Assembly: GCF_000876015.1 (NCBI RefSeq) | Contig: NZ_BBQM01000020.1 | Location: forward strand, 186,001-250,000 | Length of the DNA stretch: 64,000 nucleotides | Direction of reading: 5' to 3' | Origin: Cupriavidus basilensis | Lineage (GTDB): Bacteria > Pseudomonadota > Gammaproteobacteria > Burkholderiales > Burkholderiaceae | Shown: piece by piece, positions 26,253 through 33,729 of the stretch | Layout: every line of letters begins with the position of its first letter | Position numbering within the stretch: position 1 is the stretch's first letter | Position numbers and translations under genes: made by a program | The notes under the pieces: generated by a model | The model's input: the letters and a program-made list of their open reading frames with translations, nothing else | Database searches by the model: none | What the model was told of the DNA's origin: nothing

Positions 26253-27226
26253 TGCTGGACACCTTCAATGCCTGGGTCGGCCAGGTCGAGGCGACGCTGT
26301 TCCAGGACGTGATCCTGCCGGTGGTGTACCAGCTCGGTCTGGGCGGCTATGCCGAGGACGCCTTCACCGGCACCGAATGGCTGCTGGTGGGGCTGGTGCA
26401 GATCGTGGTGATGGTGCTGATCCTCGGCCCGCTGGAAAAGCTGCGCCCGGTCGAGGCCGTGACCGACCGCGCCGCGATCCGCACCGACATCCTCTACACG
26501 GTCATCCACCGGCTCGGCCTGTTCCGCCTGGCCATGTTCTTCCTGCTCGATCCGGTCATGGACGCGCTGGAAGGGCACCTCCGGCTGCTCGGCTGGCAGC
26601 GCGTCAACGTGGAGGACTGGTGGCCCGGCGTGACCTCGATCCCGCTGGTGAGCTTCGTGGTCTACCTGCTGCTGTTCGACCTGCTCGACTACTGGTACCA
26701 CCGGCTGTCGCACAGCTACCGCTGGTGGTGGAGCCTGCATGCGCTGCATCACAGCCAGCGCCAGATGACGCTGTGGAGCGACAACCGCAACCACCTGCTC
26801 GACGACATGCTGCGCGACCTGGTGTTCGCCACCGCCGCGCTGGCGGTCGGCGTGGAGCCGTCGCAGTACGTGCTGCTGGTGGCGCTGTCGCAACTGCTGC
26901 AGAGCCTGCAGCACGCCAACCTGCGCCTGCATTTCGGCGCGCTCGGCGAGCGCCTGCTGGTGTCGCCGCGCTTTCACCGCACCCATCACGCGGTGGGCGT
27001 GGGGCACGAGACGCAGGGCCGCCCGGGCCGGCTCGGCGGCTGTAACTACGGCGTGATCTTCCCCTGGTGGGACATGCTGTTCCGCACCGCCGTGTTTACC
27101 GATGCCTACCATCCCACCGGCATCCGCGACCAGATGCCGCCCCCGGCGGGCAAGGGGCGCGACTACGGCGCCGGCTTCCTGTCGCAGCAGTGGTACGGCA
27201 TCCGGCGGCTGCTGCGGCGCGGATGA
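26252..27226 (+). CDS. Sterol desaturase / fatty acid hydroxylase family membrane protein
   Basis: This 324-residue integral membrane protein has about four hydrophobic helices and the conserved di-iron histidine motifs HRLSH, HALHH and HRTHH of the superfamily. Family members hydroxylate or desaturate lipid chains or sterols with oxygen. In bacteria the substrate is usually a membrane lipid. It begins within the deacetylase stop codon (TGATG), so the two proteins are translationally coupled and probably work in one envelope-modification pathway. That link is inference from gene order. Confidence 0.87.
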   Translation: MLDTFNAWVGQVEATLFQDVILPVVYQLGLGGYAEDAFTGTEWLLVGLVQIVVMVLILGPLEKLRPVEAVTDRAAIRTDILYTVIHRLGLFRLAMFFLLDPVMDALEGHLRLLGWQRVNVEDWWPGVTSIPLVSFVVYLLLFDLLDYWYHRLSHSYRWWWSLHALHHSQRQMTLWSDNRNHLLDDMLRDLVFATAALAVGVEPSQYVLLVALSQLLQSLQHANLRLHFGALGERLLVSPRFHRTHHAVGVGHETQGRPGRLGGCNYGVIFPWWDMLFRTAVFTDAYHPTGIRDQMPPPAGKGRDYGAGFLSQQWYGIRRLLRRG

Positions 27227-27320
27227 GCGCCCGCGCGGGCCCGGCAGCCCGTTCCGGTGACGTGTGCTAGTCTATCCGTCCCCGTTTGCGCGGTAGTCGC
27301 GCGATCCTCCTCTTGCCTGC

Positions 27321-28193
27321 ATGAACGACATTTTCCGCGCGCTCGCCCGTGCCCTGATGAGCCAGTTGCATCCGCGCATGCTGATGCTCACCGTCATCCC
27401 CTTCGTGCTCGCCACGGCGCTGTGGGGCGGCCTGCTGCTGTGGGGCTGGGAACCCATCATGGCGACCGCGCGCGGCATGCTCGAGACCTCGGTGCTGACC
27501 AGCTGGATCTACGCCGGGCTGGCGTGGCTGGGCATGCAGTCGCTGCACGCGGTGGTGGCGCCGCTGTTCGTGATCGCGCTGATGGTGCCGCTGGTGATCG
27601 CCTCCATGCTGATCTTCATCAGCCTGTTCTCGGTGCCGGCGGTGGTGCGGCACCTCGAGCGCAGCTATCCCGGCCTGGAGCGGGCCCGGGGCGGCAGCGT
27701 GGCCGGCAGCGTGCTGCAGACGCTGGGCAGCACCTGCCTGTTCCTGGTGCTGGTGATCGTGACCCTGCCGCTGTGGCTGTTCCCGCTGTTCTTCGCGCTG
27801 ATCCCGCCGCTGCTGTGGGGCTGGCTGACCTATCGCGTCATGACCTACGACGCGCTCGCCGAGCATGCCACCGCCGAGGAGCGCCGGACCCTGATGAAGC
27901 GCCACCGCATGCCGCTGCTCGCCATCGGCGTGGTGGTCGGCCTGCTGGGCTCGGCGCCGACGCTGATCTGGGTTTCCTCCGCGGCGCTGATCTTCCTGTT
28001 CCCGTTCGTGCTGGCGGGCACGCTGTGGCTGTACGTGCTGATCTTCATCTTCTCGGCGCTGTGGTTCGGGCATTTCTGCCTGCGCGCGCTGGAGCAATTG
28101 CGCGCCGAGCGCGCCGCCGCCGCGGCGGCAGCGCCGGCGCTGGACGTCATCGATCTCGCGCCGTCCGACGTGCGGCGCATTGAACATTCCTGA
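27321..28193 (+). CDS. EI24-domain membrane protein
   Basis: This 290-residue protein has about five to six hydrophobic segments covering the EI24/CysZ-like domain. An Arg/Glu-rich stretch (about residues 188-200) and a C-terminal cytoplasmic tail rich in Ala follow. The bacterial family includes CysZ sulfate permease, but this member lacks context for sulfate assimilation, and I do not assign transport. It ends 12 bases before the CinA-like gene in the same direction, suggesting an operon. Confidence 0.75.
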   Translation: MNDIFRALARALMSQLHPRMLMLTVIPFVLATALWGGLLLWGWEPIMATARGMLETSVLTSWIYAGLAWLGMQSLHAVVAPLFVIALMVPLVIASMLIFISLFSVPAVVRHLERSYPGLERARGGSVAGSVLQTLGSTCLFLVLVIVTLPLWLFPLFFALIPPLLWGWLTYRVMTYDALAEHATAEERRTLMKRHRMPLLAIGVVVGLLGSAPTLIWVSSAALIFLFPFVLAGTLWLYVLIFIFSALWFGHFCLRALEQLRAERAAAAAAAPALDVIDLAPSDVRRIEHS

Positions 28194-28205
28194 AGCGAGG
28201 GCATC

Positions 28206-29039
28206 ATGGGTTTCGGCCTGATCGTCATTGGCGACGAGATTCTGTCTGGGCGGCGCGAGGACAAGCACATGCGCCGTGCCATCGAGCTGCTGGCGGCGCG
28301 CGGGCTGGCGCTGGACTGGGCCGAGTACGTCGGCGACGAGCGCGCGCGCATCACCGCCACGCTGCGCCGCACGCTTGCCGGCAGCGACGTGGTGTTCTGC
28401 ACCGGCGGCATCGGCGCTACGCCGGACGACCACACCCGCCAGTGCGCGGCGGCCGCGCTCGGCGTGCCGCTGGAACTGCATCCCGAGGCGCGCGAGCTGA
28501 TCGCCCAGCGCATCGCCGAGACCGCCGCCGGCGACCCGGTCAAGGGCGACCTGAACCTGCCCGAGAACCAGCACCGCTTCAAGATGGGCGAATTCCCGGC
28601 CGGCGCGCGCATCATCCCCAACAGCTACAACCGCATTCCCGGCTTCTCCGTGGCCGACCACCACTTCATGCCCGGCTTCCCGGTGATGGCGTGGCCGATG
28701 ATGGAATGGGTGCTCGACCACTACTACCCGCACCTGTTCCATATGTCGGTGCAGGAAGAGCGCTCGTTCCTGGTGTTCGAGGCGCCCGAGTCGACGCTGA
28801 CCCCGCTGATGGAGCGGGTCGAGGCGGCGTTCGACGGCGTGCGCGTGTTCAGCCTGCCGTCGGTGGGCGACGCCACGCGCGGCGAGCTCTATGCGCGGCG
28901 GCACATCGACCTCGGCGTGAAAGGCGTGGTCGATCTGGTCGAGCCGGCCTACGCGATGCTGCGCGACGGCGTGCGCGCGATGGGGTTCGAGCTGGTGGAA
29001 GTGGGCTCGCGGCGGCCCGGGGATCCGGCGGGGGATTAG
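28206..29039 (+). CDS. CinA-like molybdopterin-binding domain protein
   Basis: This 277-residue protein contains only the MoaB/Mog-type molybdopterin-binding domain (about 1-175; GDEILSGRREDKH near the N-terminus and TGGIGATPDDHT around residue 61). The C-terminal nicotinamide-nucleotide amidohydrolase domain of full-length CinA is absent; instead there is an alpha/beta extension of about 100 residues. Full-length relatives hydrolyse NMN or ADP-ribose. Activity of this short form is unproven. GAAGCGAGGG lies before the ATG. It is followed by the REP-like repeats and a convergent rhodanese gene. Confidence 0.82.
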   Translation: MGFGLIVIGDEILSGRREDKHMRRAIELLAARGLALDWAEYVGDERARITATLRRTLAGSDVVFCTGGIGATPDDHTRQCAAAALGVPLELHPEARELIAQRIAETAAGDPVKGDLNLPENQHRFKMGEFPAGARIIPNSYNRIPGFSVADHHFMPGFPVMAWPMMEWVLDHYYPHLFHMSVQEERSFLVFEAPESTLTPLMERVEAAFDGVRVFSLPSVGDATRGELYARRHIDLGVKGVVDLVEPAYAMLRDGVRAMGFELVEVGSRRPGDPAGD

Positions 29040-29118
29040 GGCGCGGCGCGTTCAGGGACTGAAGCGGGATGGTGTCGTCCCGCGGAATTGCCGACAAAGC
29101 CGGCTTGCCGTTTGTGGT

Positions 29119-29247
29119 CTCCCCTCTCCCGCCTGCGGGAGAGGGGCGGGGGAGAGGGGCGGCGTTTCCACGAAGTGAGTGCCTTCGCCATTCGCCAGCG
29201 CTTGCCCTCTCCCCCGGCCCCTCTCCCATTTCATGGGAGAGGGGAGC
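29119..29247. repeat. REP-like doublet of two inverted GC hairpins
   Basis: Two perfect 12-bp hairpins share the CCCCTCTCCC core: arms 29121-29132/29135-29146, and arms 29218-29229/29233-29244. Each has an adjacent CCC/GGG-rich segment (29147-29159 and 29205-29217). The second unit is approximately the reverse complement of the first, across a spacer of about 45 bases. The doublet lies in the 297-base space between convergent genes, the usual place for REP/BIME-type elements. No transposase is nearby. Confidence 0.75.
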
Positions 29248-29336
29248 AAACCGTTGGCAGCGGATGGCATGGCACCAATATCCGAAGGGACGGCGCCGCT
29301 GTCCCTTCTTGTTTGCGCCGGGTTATCCCGCCACCC

Positions 29337-29801
29337 TCACGCCCCATGCCACGGCAGGCCGCGCACGCACCAGCCTTCGACCGTCTTGCGGTGATGGTGC
29401 TCGTCGCGGTTGCCCTCGAAGCCTTCGAGCACGTCGATGGCGAACTGGTAGCCGGCCTGGGTGGCCACGCGCGCGGCATGCTTGGAGCGCGCCGCGCTGC
29501 GGCACAGGAACAGCACCGGCACGTCGGGCGCCACGCGCGCCTTGAGCTGTTCGAGGAAGGCCGCGTTCTGCGCGCCGCCCGGGTAGCTCATCCATTCCAC
29601 GTGCGCGGACTGCGCTTCCGGCAGGTCCGGGCCGCCGATCCAGTCCAGCTCCGCCTGCGTGCGCACGTCGACCATCACGGCGCGGGGGTCGTTCTGCAGC
29701 AGCGCGAACGCTTCCTGCGGGGAGAGGGCGCCGAAATAGGGAAGCTGGTCTTGCTGCTGGCGCTGGCGCGCGGCCTGGAGGAGATCGTCTCGGGTGGTCA
29801 T
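29337..29801 (-). CDS. Rhodanese-like sulfurtransferase
   Basis: This 154-residue single-domain rhodanese has its catalytic Cys100 in the loop LCRSAARS, which accepts and passes on a persulfide sulfur. The N-terminal segment (ALSPQEAFALLQ, then VMVDVRTQAELDWIGGPDL) matches the CDC25/rhodanese fold. The start at 29801 was picked because the protein then begins at the usual position of the fold; no clear Shine-Dalgarno sequence is visible. It is divergent from glnA. The sulfur acceptor is unknown. Confidence 0.85.
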   Translation of the reverse strand: MTTRDDLLQAARQRQQQDQLPYFGALSPQEAFALLQNDPRAVMVDVRTQAELDWIGGPDLPEAQSAHVEWMSYPGGAQNAAFLEQLKARVAPDVPVLFLCRSAARSKHAARVATQAGYQFAIDVLEGFEGNRDEHHHRKTVEGWCVRGLPWHGA

Positions 29802-29968
29802 CGGGGGTGGGTGGCAGGATCTTGGGGGATGGGAATGGCGTCCGTCTGTCCGCCCATCGCGCAGCGGGGACGCCATCAACTATTCTAGCGCGCCGCGGCC
29901 CGGCGCCGGTGCGTTCGGACGGTGCTGCCGGCGAACGAAGGCGGGCGGAGAGGTGGTGCTGGCGGGAA

Positions 29969-29985
29969 TGCACCAAAAATATGCA
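29969..29985. promoter_or_regulatory. NtrC-type binding site 1 upstream of glnA
   Basis: TGCACCAAAAATATGCA contains GCAC, seven bases and ATGC, close to the NtrC consensus GCAC-N7-GTGC. It lies 29 bp (about three helical turns) from site 2. Confidence 0.55.
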
Positions 29986-29997
29986 TGACACCGCATT

Positions 29998-30014
29998 GGC
30001 ACGAAAATAGTGCG
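29998..30014. promoter_or_regulatory. NtrC-type binding site 2 upstream of glnA
   Basis: GCAC (29999-30002), seven mostly A/T bases and GTGC (30010-30013) match the NtrC consensus exactly at the conserved half-sites. Both sites lie about 225-265 bp upstream of the predicted sigma-54 start, a normal enhancer distance. Confidence 0.65.
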
Positions 30015-30209
30015 CAATGAAAAGGCGTGGCACTGTTTTGGTGTTTCCGGCGCGTGGCCCGCATGCGCAGTCGCGGGGCGCGTGCGCGCCGTTCGCCGCG
30101 GTGCCGTTCCGCATATGCCACATGCGGCACCCATCGCCGGGCGGAAGAGACGCATGCGGCTGCCGGGCTGCACTTTTTTCGGGAACGGGGGTGGAATTGG
30201 GGTCTTCCC

Positions 30210-30226
30210 TTGGCATGCTTTCTGCT
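30210..30226 (+). promoter_or_regulatory. Sigma-54 promoter of glnA
   Basis: TTGGCATGCTTTCTGCT has the invariant GG (30212-30213) and GC (30224-30225) separated by exactly 10 bases, and most of the TTGGCAC...TTGCT consensus. The predicted start is near 30237, leaving a leader of about 114 bases. The surrounding 549-base gap between the rhodanese gene and glnA also holds a bulged hairpin at 30100-30131 and no gene. Confidence 0.75.
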
Positions 30227-30350
30227 AACATTCCTCGTCCCTTTCGCGGCGATCCTCGTGCCGCGCCGATGCCCCCGAGCAGGGCGGCCGGTGCGGAGAT
30301 CGACGCAAGAATGGCTTTCTAGACTTCAGCCGAATTTCCAGGAGATAGGC

Positions 30351-31766
30351 ATGGCCCACAGCGTTGCAGATGTGATGAAGCTGGTGAAGGAAAACGACGT
30401 CAAGTTCGTCGATTTCCGCTTCACCGATACCAAAGGCAAGGAGCAACACGTGTCGGTGCCCGTGTCGCACTTTGACGAAGACAAGTTCGAAAGCGGCCAC
30501 GCTTTCGACGGCTCGTCGATCGCCGGCTGGAAGGGTATCGAGGCTTCGGACATGCTGCTGATGCCGGATCCGGTTACCGCCAACATCGATCCGTTCTACG
30601 AAGAGCCGACGCTGGTGCTGACCTGCGACGTGATCGAGCCGTCGGACGGCAAGGGCTACGACCGCGACCCGCGTTCGATCGCCAAGCGCGCCGAGGCCTA
30701 CCTGAAGAGCACCGGCCTGGGCGACGCCGCCTACTTCGGTCCGGAACCCGAATTCTTCATCTTCGACGGCGTGACGTGGAACGTCGACATGCAGGGTTGT
30801 TCGGTCAAGATCAACTCGGAAGAAGCACCGTGGTCGTCGGGCAAGGAATTCGAGCACGGCAACAGCGGCCACCGTCCGGGCAAGAAGGGCGGCTACTTCC
30901 CGGTCGCCCCGATCGACACCTTCCAGGACATCCGTTCGGAAATGTGCCTGATCCTCGAATCGCTCGGCATCCCCGTGGAAGTCCACCACCACGAAGTGGC
31001 CGGCCAGGGCCAGAACGAGATCGGCACCAGGTTCAGCACGCTGGTGCAGCGCGCCGACTGGACCCAGCTGCAGAAGTACGTGATCCAGAACGTCGCCCAC
31101 ACCTACGGCAAGACCGCCACCTTCATGCCGAAGCCGGTCGTCGGCGACAACGGCTCGGGCATGCACGTGCACCAGTCCGTGTGGAAGGACGGCCAGAACC
31201 TGTTCGCGGGCAACGGCTACGCCGGCCTGTCGGAATTCGCGCTGTACTACATCGGCGGCATCATCAAGCACGCACGCGCGCTGAACGCCATCACCAACCC
31301 GGGCACGAACTCGTACAAGCGCCTGGTGCCGGGCTTCGAAGCCCCGGTGAAGCTGGCCTACTCGGCCCGCAACCGCTCGGCCTCGATCCGCATTCCGTAT
31401 GTCGCGAACCCGAAGGGCCGCCGCATCGAAACGCGCTTCCCCGATCCCCTGTGCAACCCGTACCTGGGCTTCTCGGCGCTGCTGATGGCCGGCCTGGACG
31501 GCGTGCAGAACAAGATCCACCCGGGCGAAGCCGCCGACAAGAACCTGTACGACCTGCCGCCGGAAGAGGATGCAAAGATCCCGACCGTCTGCTCGAGCCT
31601 CGACCAGGCCCTGGAATACCTCGACAACGACCGCGAGTTCCTGACGCGCGGCGGCGTGTTCTCCAACTCCATGATCGATGCCTACATCGAGCTGAAGATG
31701 GAAGAAGTCACCCGCTTCCGCATGACCACGCACCCGGTCGAGTTCGAGATGTACTACTCGCTGTAA
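30351..31766 (+). CDS. glnA: Glutamine synthetase type I
   Basis: GlnA (471 residues) forms the dodecamer that makes glutamine from glutamate, ammonia and ATP. The N-terminal beta-grasp domain and the catalytic domain are complete: FDGSSIAGW, EPEFF, HHEVAGQGQNEI, the ATP-site KPVVGDNGSGMH and NRSASIRIP. Tyr400 in NLYDLPPEE corresponds to the adenylylated tyrosine of beta-type enzymes, so GlnE control is expected. ATG 30351 has AGGAGATAGGC upstream. Regulation by NtrC and sigma-54 is predicted from the sites upstream, with ntrBC encoded just downstream. Confidence 0.98.
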   Translation: MAHSVADVMKLVKENDVKFVDFRFTDTKGKEQHVSVPVSHFDEDKFESGHAFDGSSIAGWKGIEASDMLLMPDPVTANIDPFYEEPTLVLTCDVIEPSDGKGYDRDPRSIAKRAEAYLKSTGLGDAAYFGPEPEFFIFDGVTWNVDMQGCSVKINSEEAPWSSGKEFEHGNSGHRPGKKGGYFPVAPIDTFQDIRSEMCLILESLGIPVEVHHHEVAGQGQNEIGTRFSTLVQRADWTQLQKYVIQNVAHTYGKTATFMPKPVVGDNGSGMHVHQSVWKDGQNLFAGNGYAGLSEFALYYIGGIIKHARALNAITNPGTNSYKRLVPGFEAPVKLAYSARNRSASIRIPYVANPKGRRIETRFPDPLCNPYLGFSALLMAGLDGVQNKIHPGEAADKNLYDLPPEEDAKIPTVCSSLDQALEYLDNDREFLTRGGVFSNSMIDAYIELKMEEVTRFRMTTHPVEFEMYYSL

Positions 31767-31810
31767 GGCGGGACGTTGCCAGGTTGTGACCGGGCAACAG
31801 TTGCACCAGG

Positions 31811-31843
31811 AAGGGGCGGCCTCGGCTGTCCCTTTTTGTTTTG
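31811..31843 (+). terminator. Intrinsic terminator after glnA
   Basis: AAGGGGCGGC (31811-31820) pairs, with two G-U wobbles, with GCTGTCCCTT around a four-base loop. A T-rich run (TTTGTTTT) follows. Readthrough could still supply DUF4124-ntrBC. Confidence 0.75.
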
Positions 31844-31899
31844 ATGCCTGCATTGATGGCTAGAATGAGGCTCCTTTCCCACCTCCCTTGCTGAAATCA

Positions 31900-32463
31900 A
31901 TGGACGCGCTCGATTCCCTGCTTTCCTCGCTCCGGCCCGTGCCCCGCTTTGGTGCTCGCTGGCACGCATCGGCGGCGTTGTGCGCCATGTTGGCGCTGGC
32001 GCTGCTCGGCTGGAGCCGGCCGGCGCCGGCGCAGTCGGGCGACATCTACCTGTGCACCGGCGCCAACGGCGTGCCGGAGTACCGCAACGGCAGCGGCGGC
32101 AAGAACTGCAAGCGGCTCAGCCTGCCCGAGGTCACTACCGTGCCGGGCACGCGCGTGTCCGGCGGCGGCGCCAGGGGCGGCGCGCCGGCCGCCGCGCCGG
32201 CGGCGTTCCCGCGCGTGGACAGCGCCACGCAGAAGAGCCGCGACGGCGAGCGCCGCGCCGTGCTCGAGCAGGAGCTGCAGAGCGAGGAAGCCAAGCTGGC
32301 CGCGCTGCGCGCCGAGTACAACGACGGCCAGCCGGAGCGCCAGGGCAACGAGCGCAACTACCAGAAGTATCTCGACCGCACCGCCACGCTGCGCGACGAC
32401 ATCGCGCGCGGCGAGGCCAACGCCGCATCGCTGCGGCGCGAACTCTCCAACCTGAAGGACTAG
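31900..32463 (+). CDS. DUF4124-domain periplasmic protein
   Basis: This 187-residue protein has an N-terminal hydrophobic signal segment (about 24-45, ending APAQS). A short DUF4124 domain follows (DIYLCTGANGVPEYRNGSGGKNCKRL, with two cysteines that could form a disulfide), then a Gly/Ala-rich linker and a charged coiled-coil C-terminus (about 112-185). Function is unknown. It lies between glnA and ntrB, five bases from ntrB, and so probably shares the ntrBC transcript. ATG 31900 was chosen for the signal peptide; the ribosome-binding site is weak. Confidence 0.75.
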   Translation: MDALDSLLSSLRPVPRFGARWHASAALCAMLALALLGWSRPAPAQSGDIYLCTGANGVPEYRNGSGGKNCKRLSLPEVTTVPGTRVSGGGARGGAPAAAPAAFPRVDSATQKSRDGERRAVLEQELQSEEAKLAALRAEYNDGQPERQGNERNYQKYLDRTATLRDDIARGEANAASLRRELSNLKD

Positions 32464-32467
32464 TCTC

Positions 32468-33619
32468 ATGCGTCGCCTGATCCGCAGCGTCTCCCGCAAA
32501 GTGGCTTCGGCCGGAGCCGGCAACCCGCCCGAGGGCGAAGCCGTGGTGCTGCCCCTGGGCGACGTGTCCTACCACCAGGGCCTCGACGTCATCGCCAACC
32601 CGGTGTTGCTGGTGCGCCAGCCGGGCATGCGCGTGGTCTACGCCAATCCGGCCGCCGAGGCCAGCTTCGCGCTGTCGCGCAAGGCGATGCTGGAGCTGTC
32701 GCTGGGCGACCTGTTCGGCGCCTCGGAGGAGCTCGACAGCATGATCGACACGGTGCTGTCGCGCCAGTTCGACGCGCGCCGGCAGGACGTGGTGCTGCAC
32801 CCGCCGCTGCAGGAGCCGATGCACGTGCACGTGGTGATCGGCGCGCTCGAAGCCAATCCCGACACCGTGCTGGTGGAGATGCTGCCCAACGAGCAGAAGG
32901 TGCGCAGCGACCGCGAGGAGCGCATCCTCGACCTGACCTCGGCCAACAAGGAGCTGATCCGCAATCTCGCCCACGAGATCAAGAACCCGCTGGGCGGCAT
33001 CCGCGGCGCGGCGCAGTTGCTGGAATTCGAGCTGCCGGACCGCTCGCTGCGCGAGTACACCCAGGTCATCATCAAGGAGTCGGACCGCCTGCAGACGCTG
33101 GTGGACCGGCTGCTGGAGCCGCACCGCCACCCGCATATCGTGTCCGACCTCAACATCCACGAGGTGCTGGAGCGCGTGCGCTCGGTGGTGCTGGCCGAAT
33201 TCCCCACGGGGCTGGACATCGTGCGCGACTACGACGCCAGCCTGCCCGACCTGCGCGGCGACATGGAGCAGTTGATCCAGGCCGTGCTCAACATCGTCCA
33301 CAACGCCGCGCAGGCGCTCGCCGAGCGCATCGCGCGCGGCGACGCGCAGATCGTGCTGCGCACGCGGGTGGCCCGCCAGGTGACGATTGCCAAGCGTTTG
33401 TTCAAGCTGGCATTGGACTTGCATGTCATCGACAACGGTCCGGGCATCCCCGAGGATATTCGCGAACGCATCTTCTATCCGCTGGTGTCGGGTAGGGACG
33501 GCGGCAGCGGCCTCGGTCTCACACTCGCTCAAACCTTCGTGCAGCAGCACGAGGGCTTGATCGAATGCGAGAGCCGGCCTGGCTGTACCGACTTCCGTAT
33601 CCTGCTGCCCCTGCATTGA
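32468..33619 (+). CDS. ntrB: Nitrogen regulation histidine kinase NtrB (NR II)
   Basis: NtrB (383 residues) is a soluble sensor kinase that phosphorylates NtrC under nitrogen limitation and, when bound by PII, dephosphorylates it. An N-terminal PAS domain (about 35-150) precedes the HisKA domain with His169 in NLAHEIKNPLGG. The ATPase domain follows, with the N-box NIVHNAAQAL, DNGPGIP and SGLGLTLAQ. No transmembrane segment is present. It starts five bases after DUF4124 and is followed 110 bases later by ntrC. Confidence 0.95.
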   Translation: MRRLIRSVSRKVASAGAGNPPEGEAVVLPLGDVSYHQGLDVIANPVLLVRQPGMRVVYANPAAEASFALSRKAMLELSLGDLFGASEELDSMIDTVLSRQFDARRQDVVLHPPLQEPMHVHVVIGALEANPDTVLVEMLPNEQKVRSDREERILDLTSANKELIRNLAHEIKNPLGGIRGAAQLLEFELPDRSLREYTQVIIKESDRLQTLVDRLLEPHRHPHIVSDLNIHEVLERVRSVVLAEFPTGLDIVRDYDASLPDLRGDMEQLIQAVLNIVHNAAQALAERIARGDAQIVLRTRVARQVTIAKRLFKLALDLHVIDNGPGIPEDIRERIFYPLVSGRDGGSGLGLTLAQTFVQQHEGLIECESRPGCTDFRILLPLH

Positions 33620-33729
33620 CCCGGCGCCGGCAAGCGGCCTTGCCACAACGATTGCTGCCGACCGGCCCCGCCGGCGGCGCGCACGCAGGATCGGAAGACC
33701 AAATGACACCGAGCAGACAAGCGACGCAC

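Noticed and set aside
28206..29039. Reading the CinA-like gene as a truncated pseudogene
   Set aside because: The frame is intact, has a good ribosome-binding site and a conserved-looking C-terminal extension. Short CinA-like proteins with only this domain are known.
30028..30042. TGGCAC followed by TTTTGGT as a sigma-54 promoter for glnA
   Set aside because: The -12 position has GT, not GC, and the site lies only about 14 bases from an NtrC site. The match at 30210-30226 has correct spacing.
33703..33729. Upstream ATG of ntrC with a better Shine-Dalgarno sequence
   Set aside because: It adds nine residues not seen in the family and shifts the phosphoacceptor Asp from 52 to 61. Kept as an alternative only.
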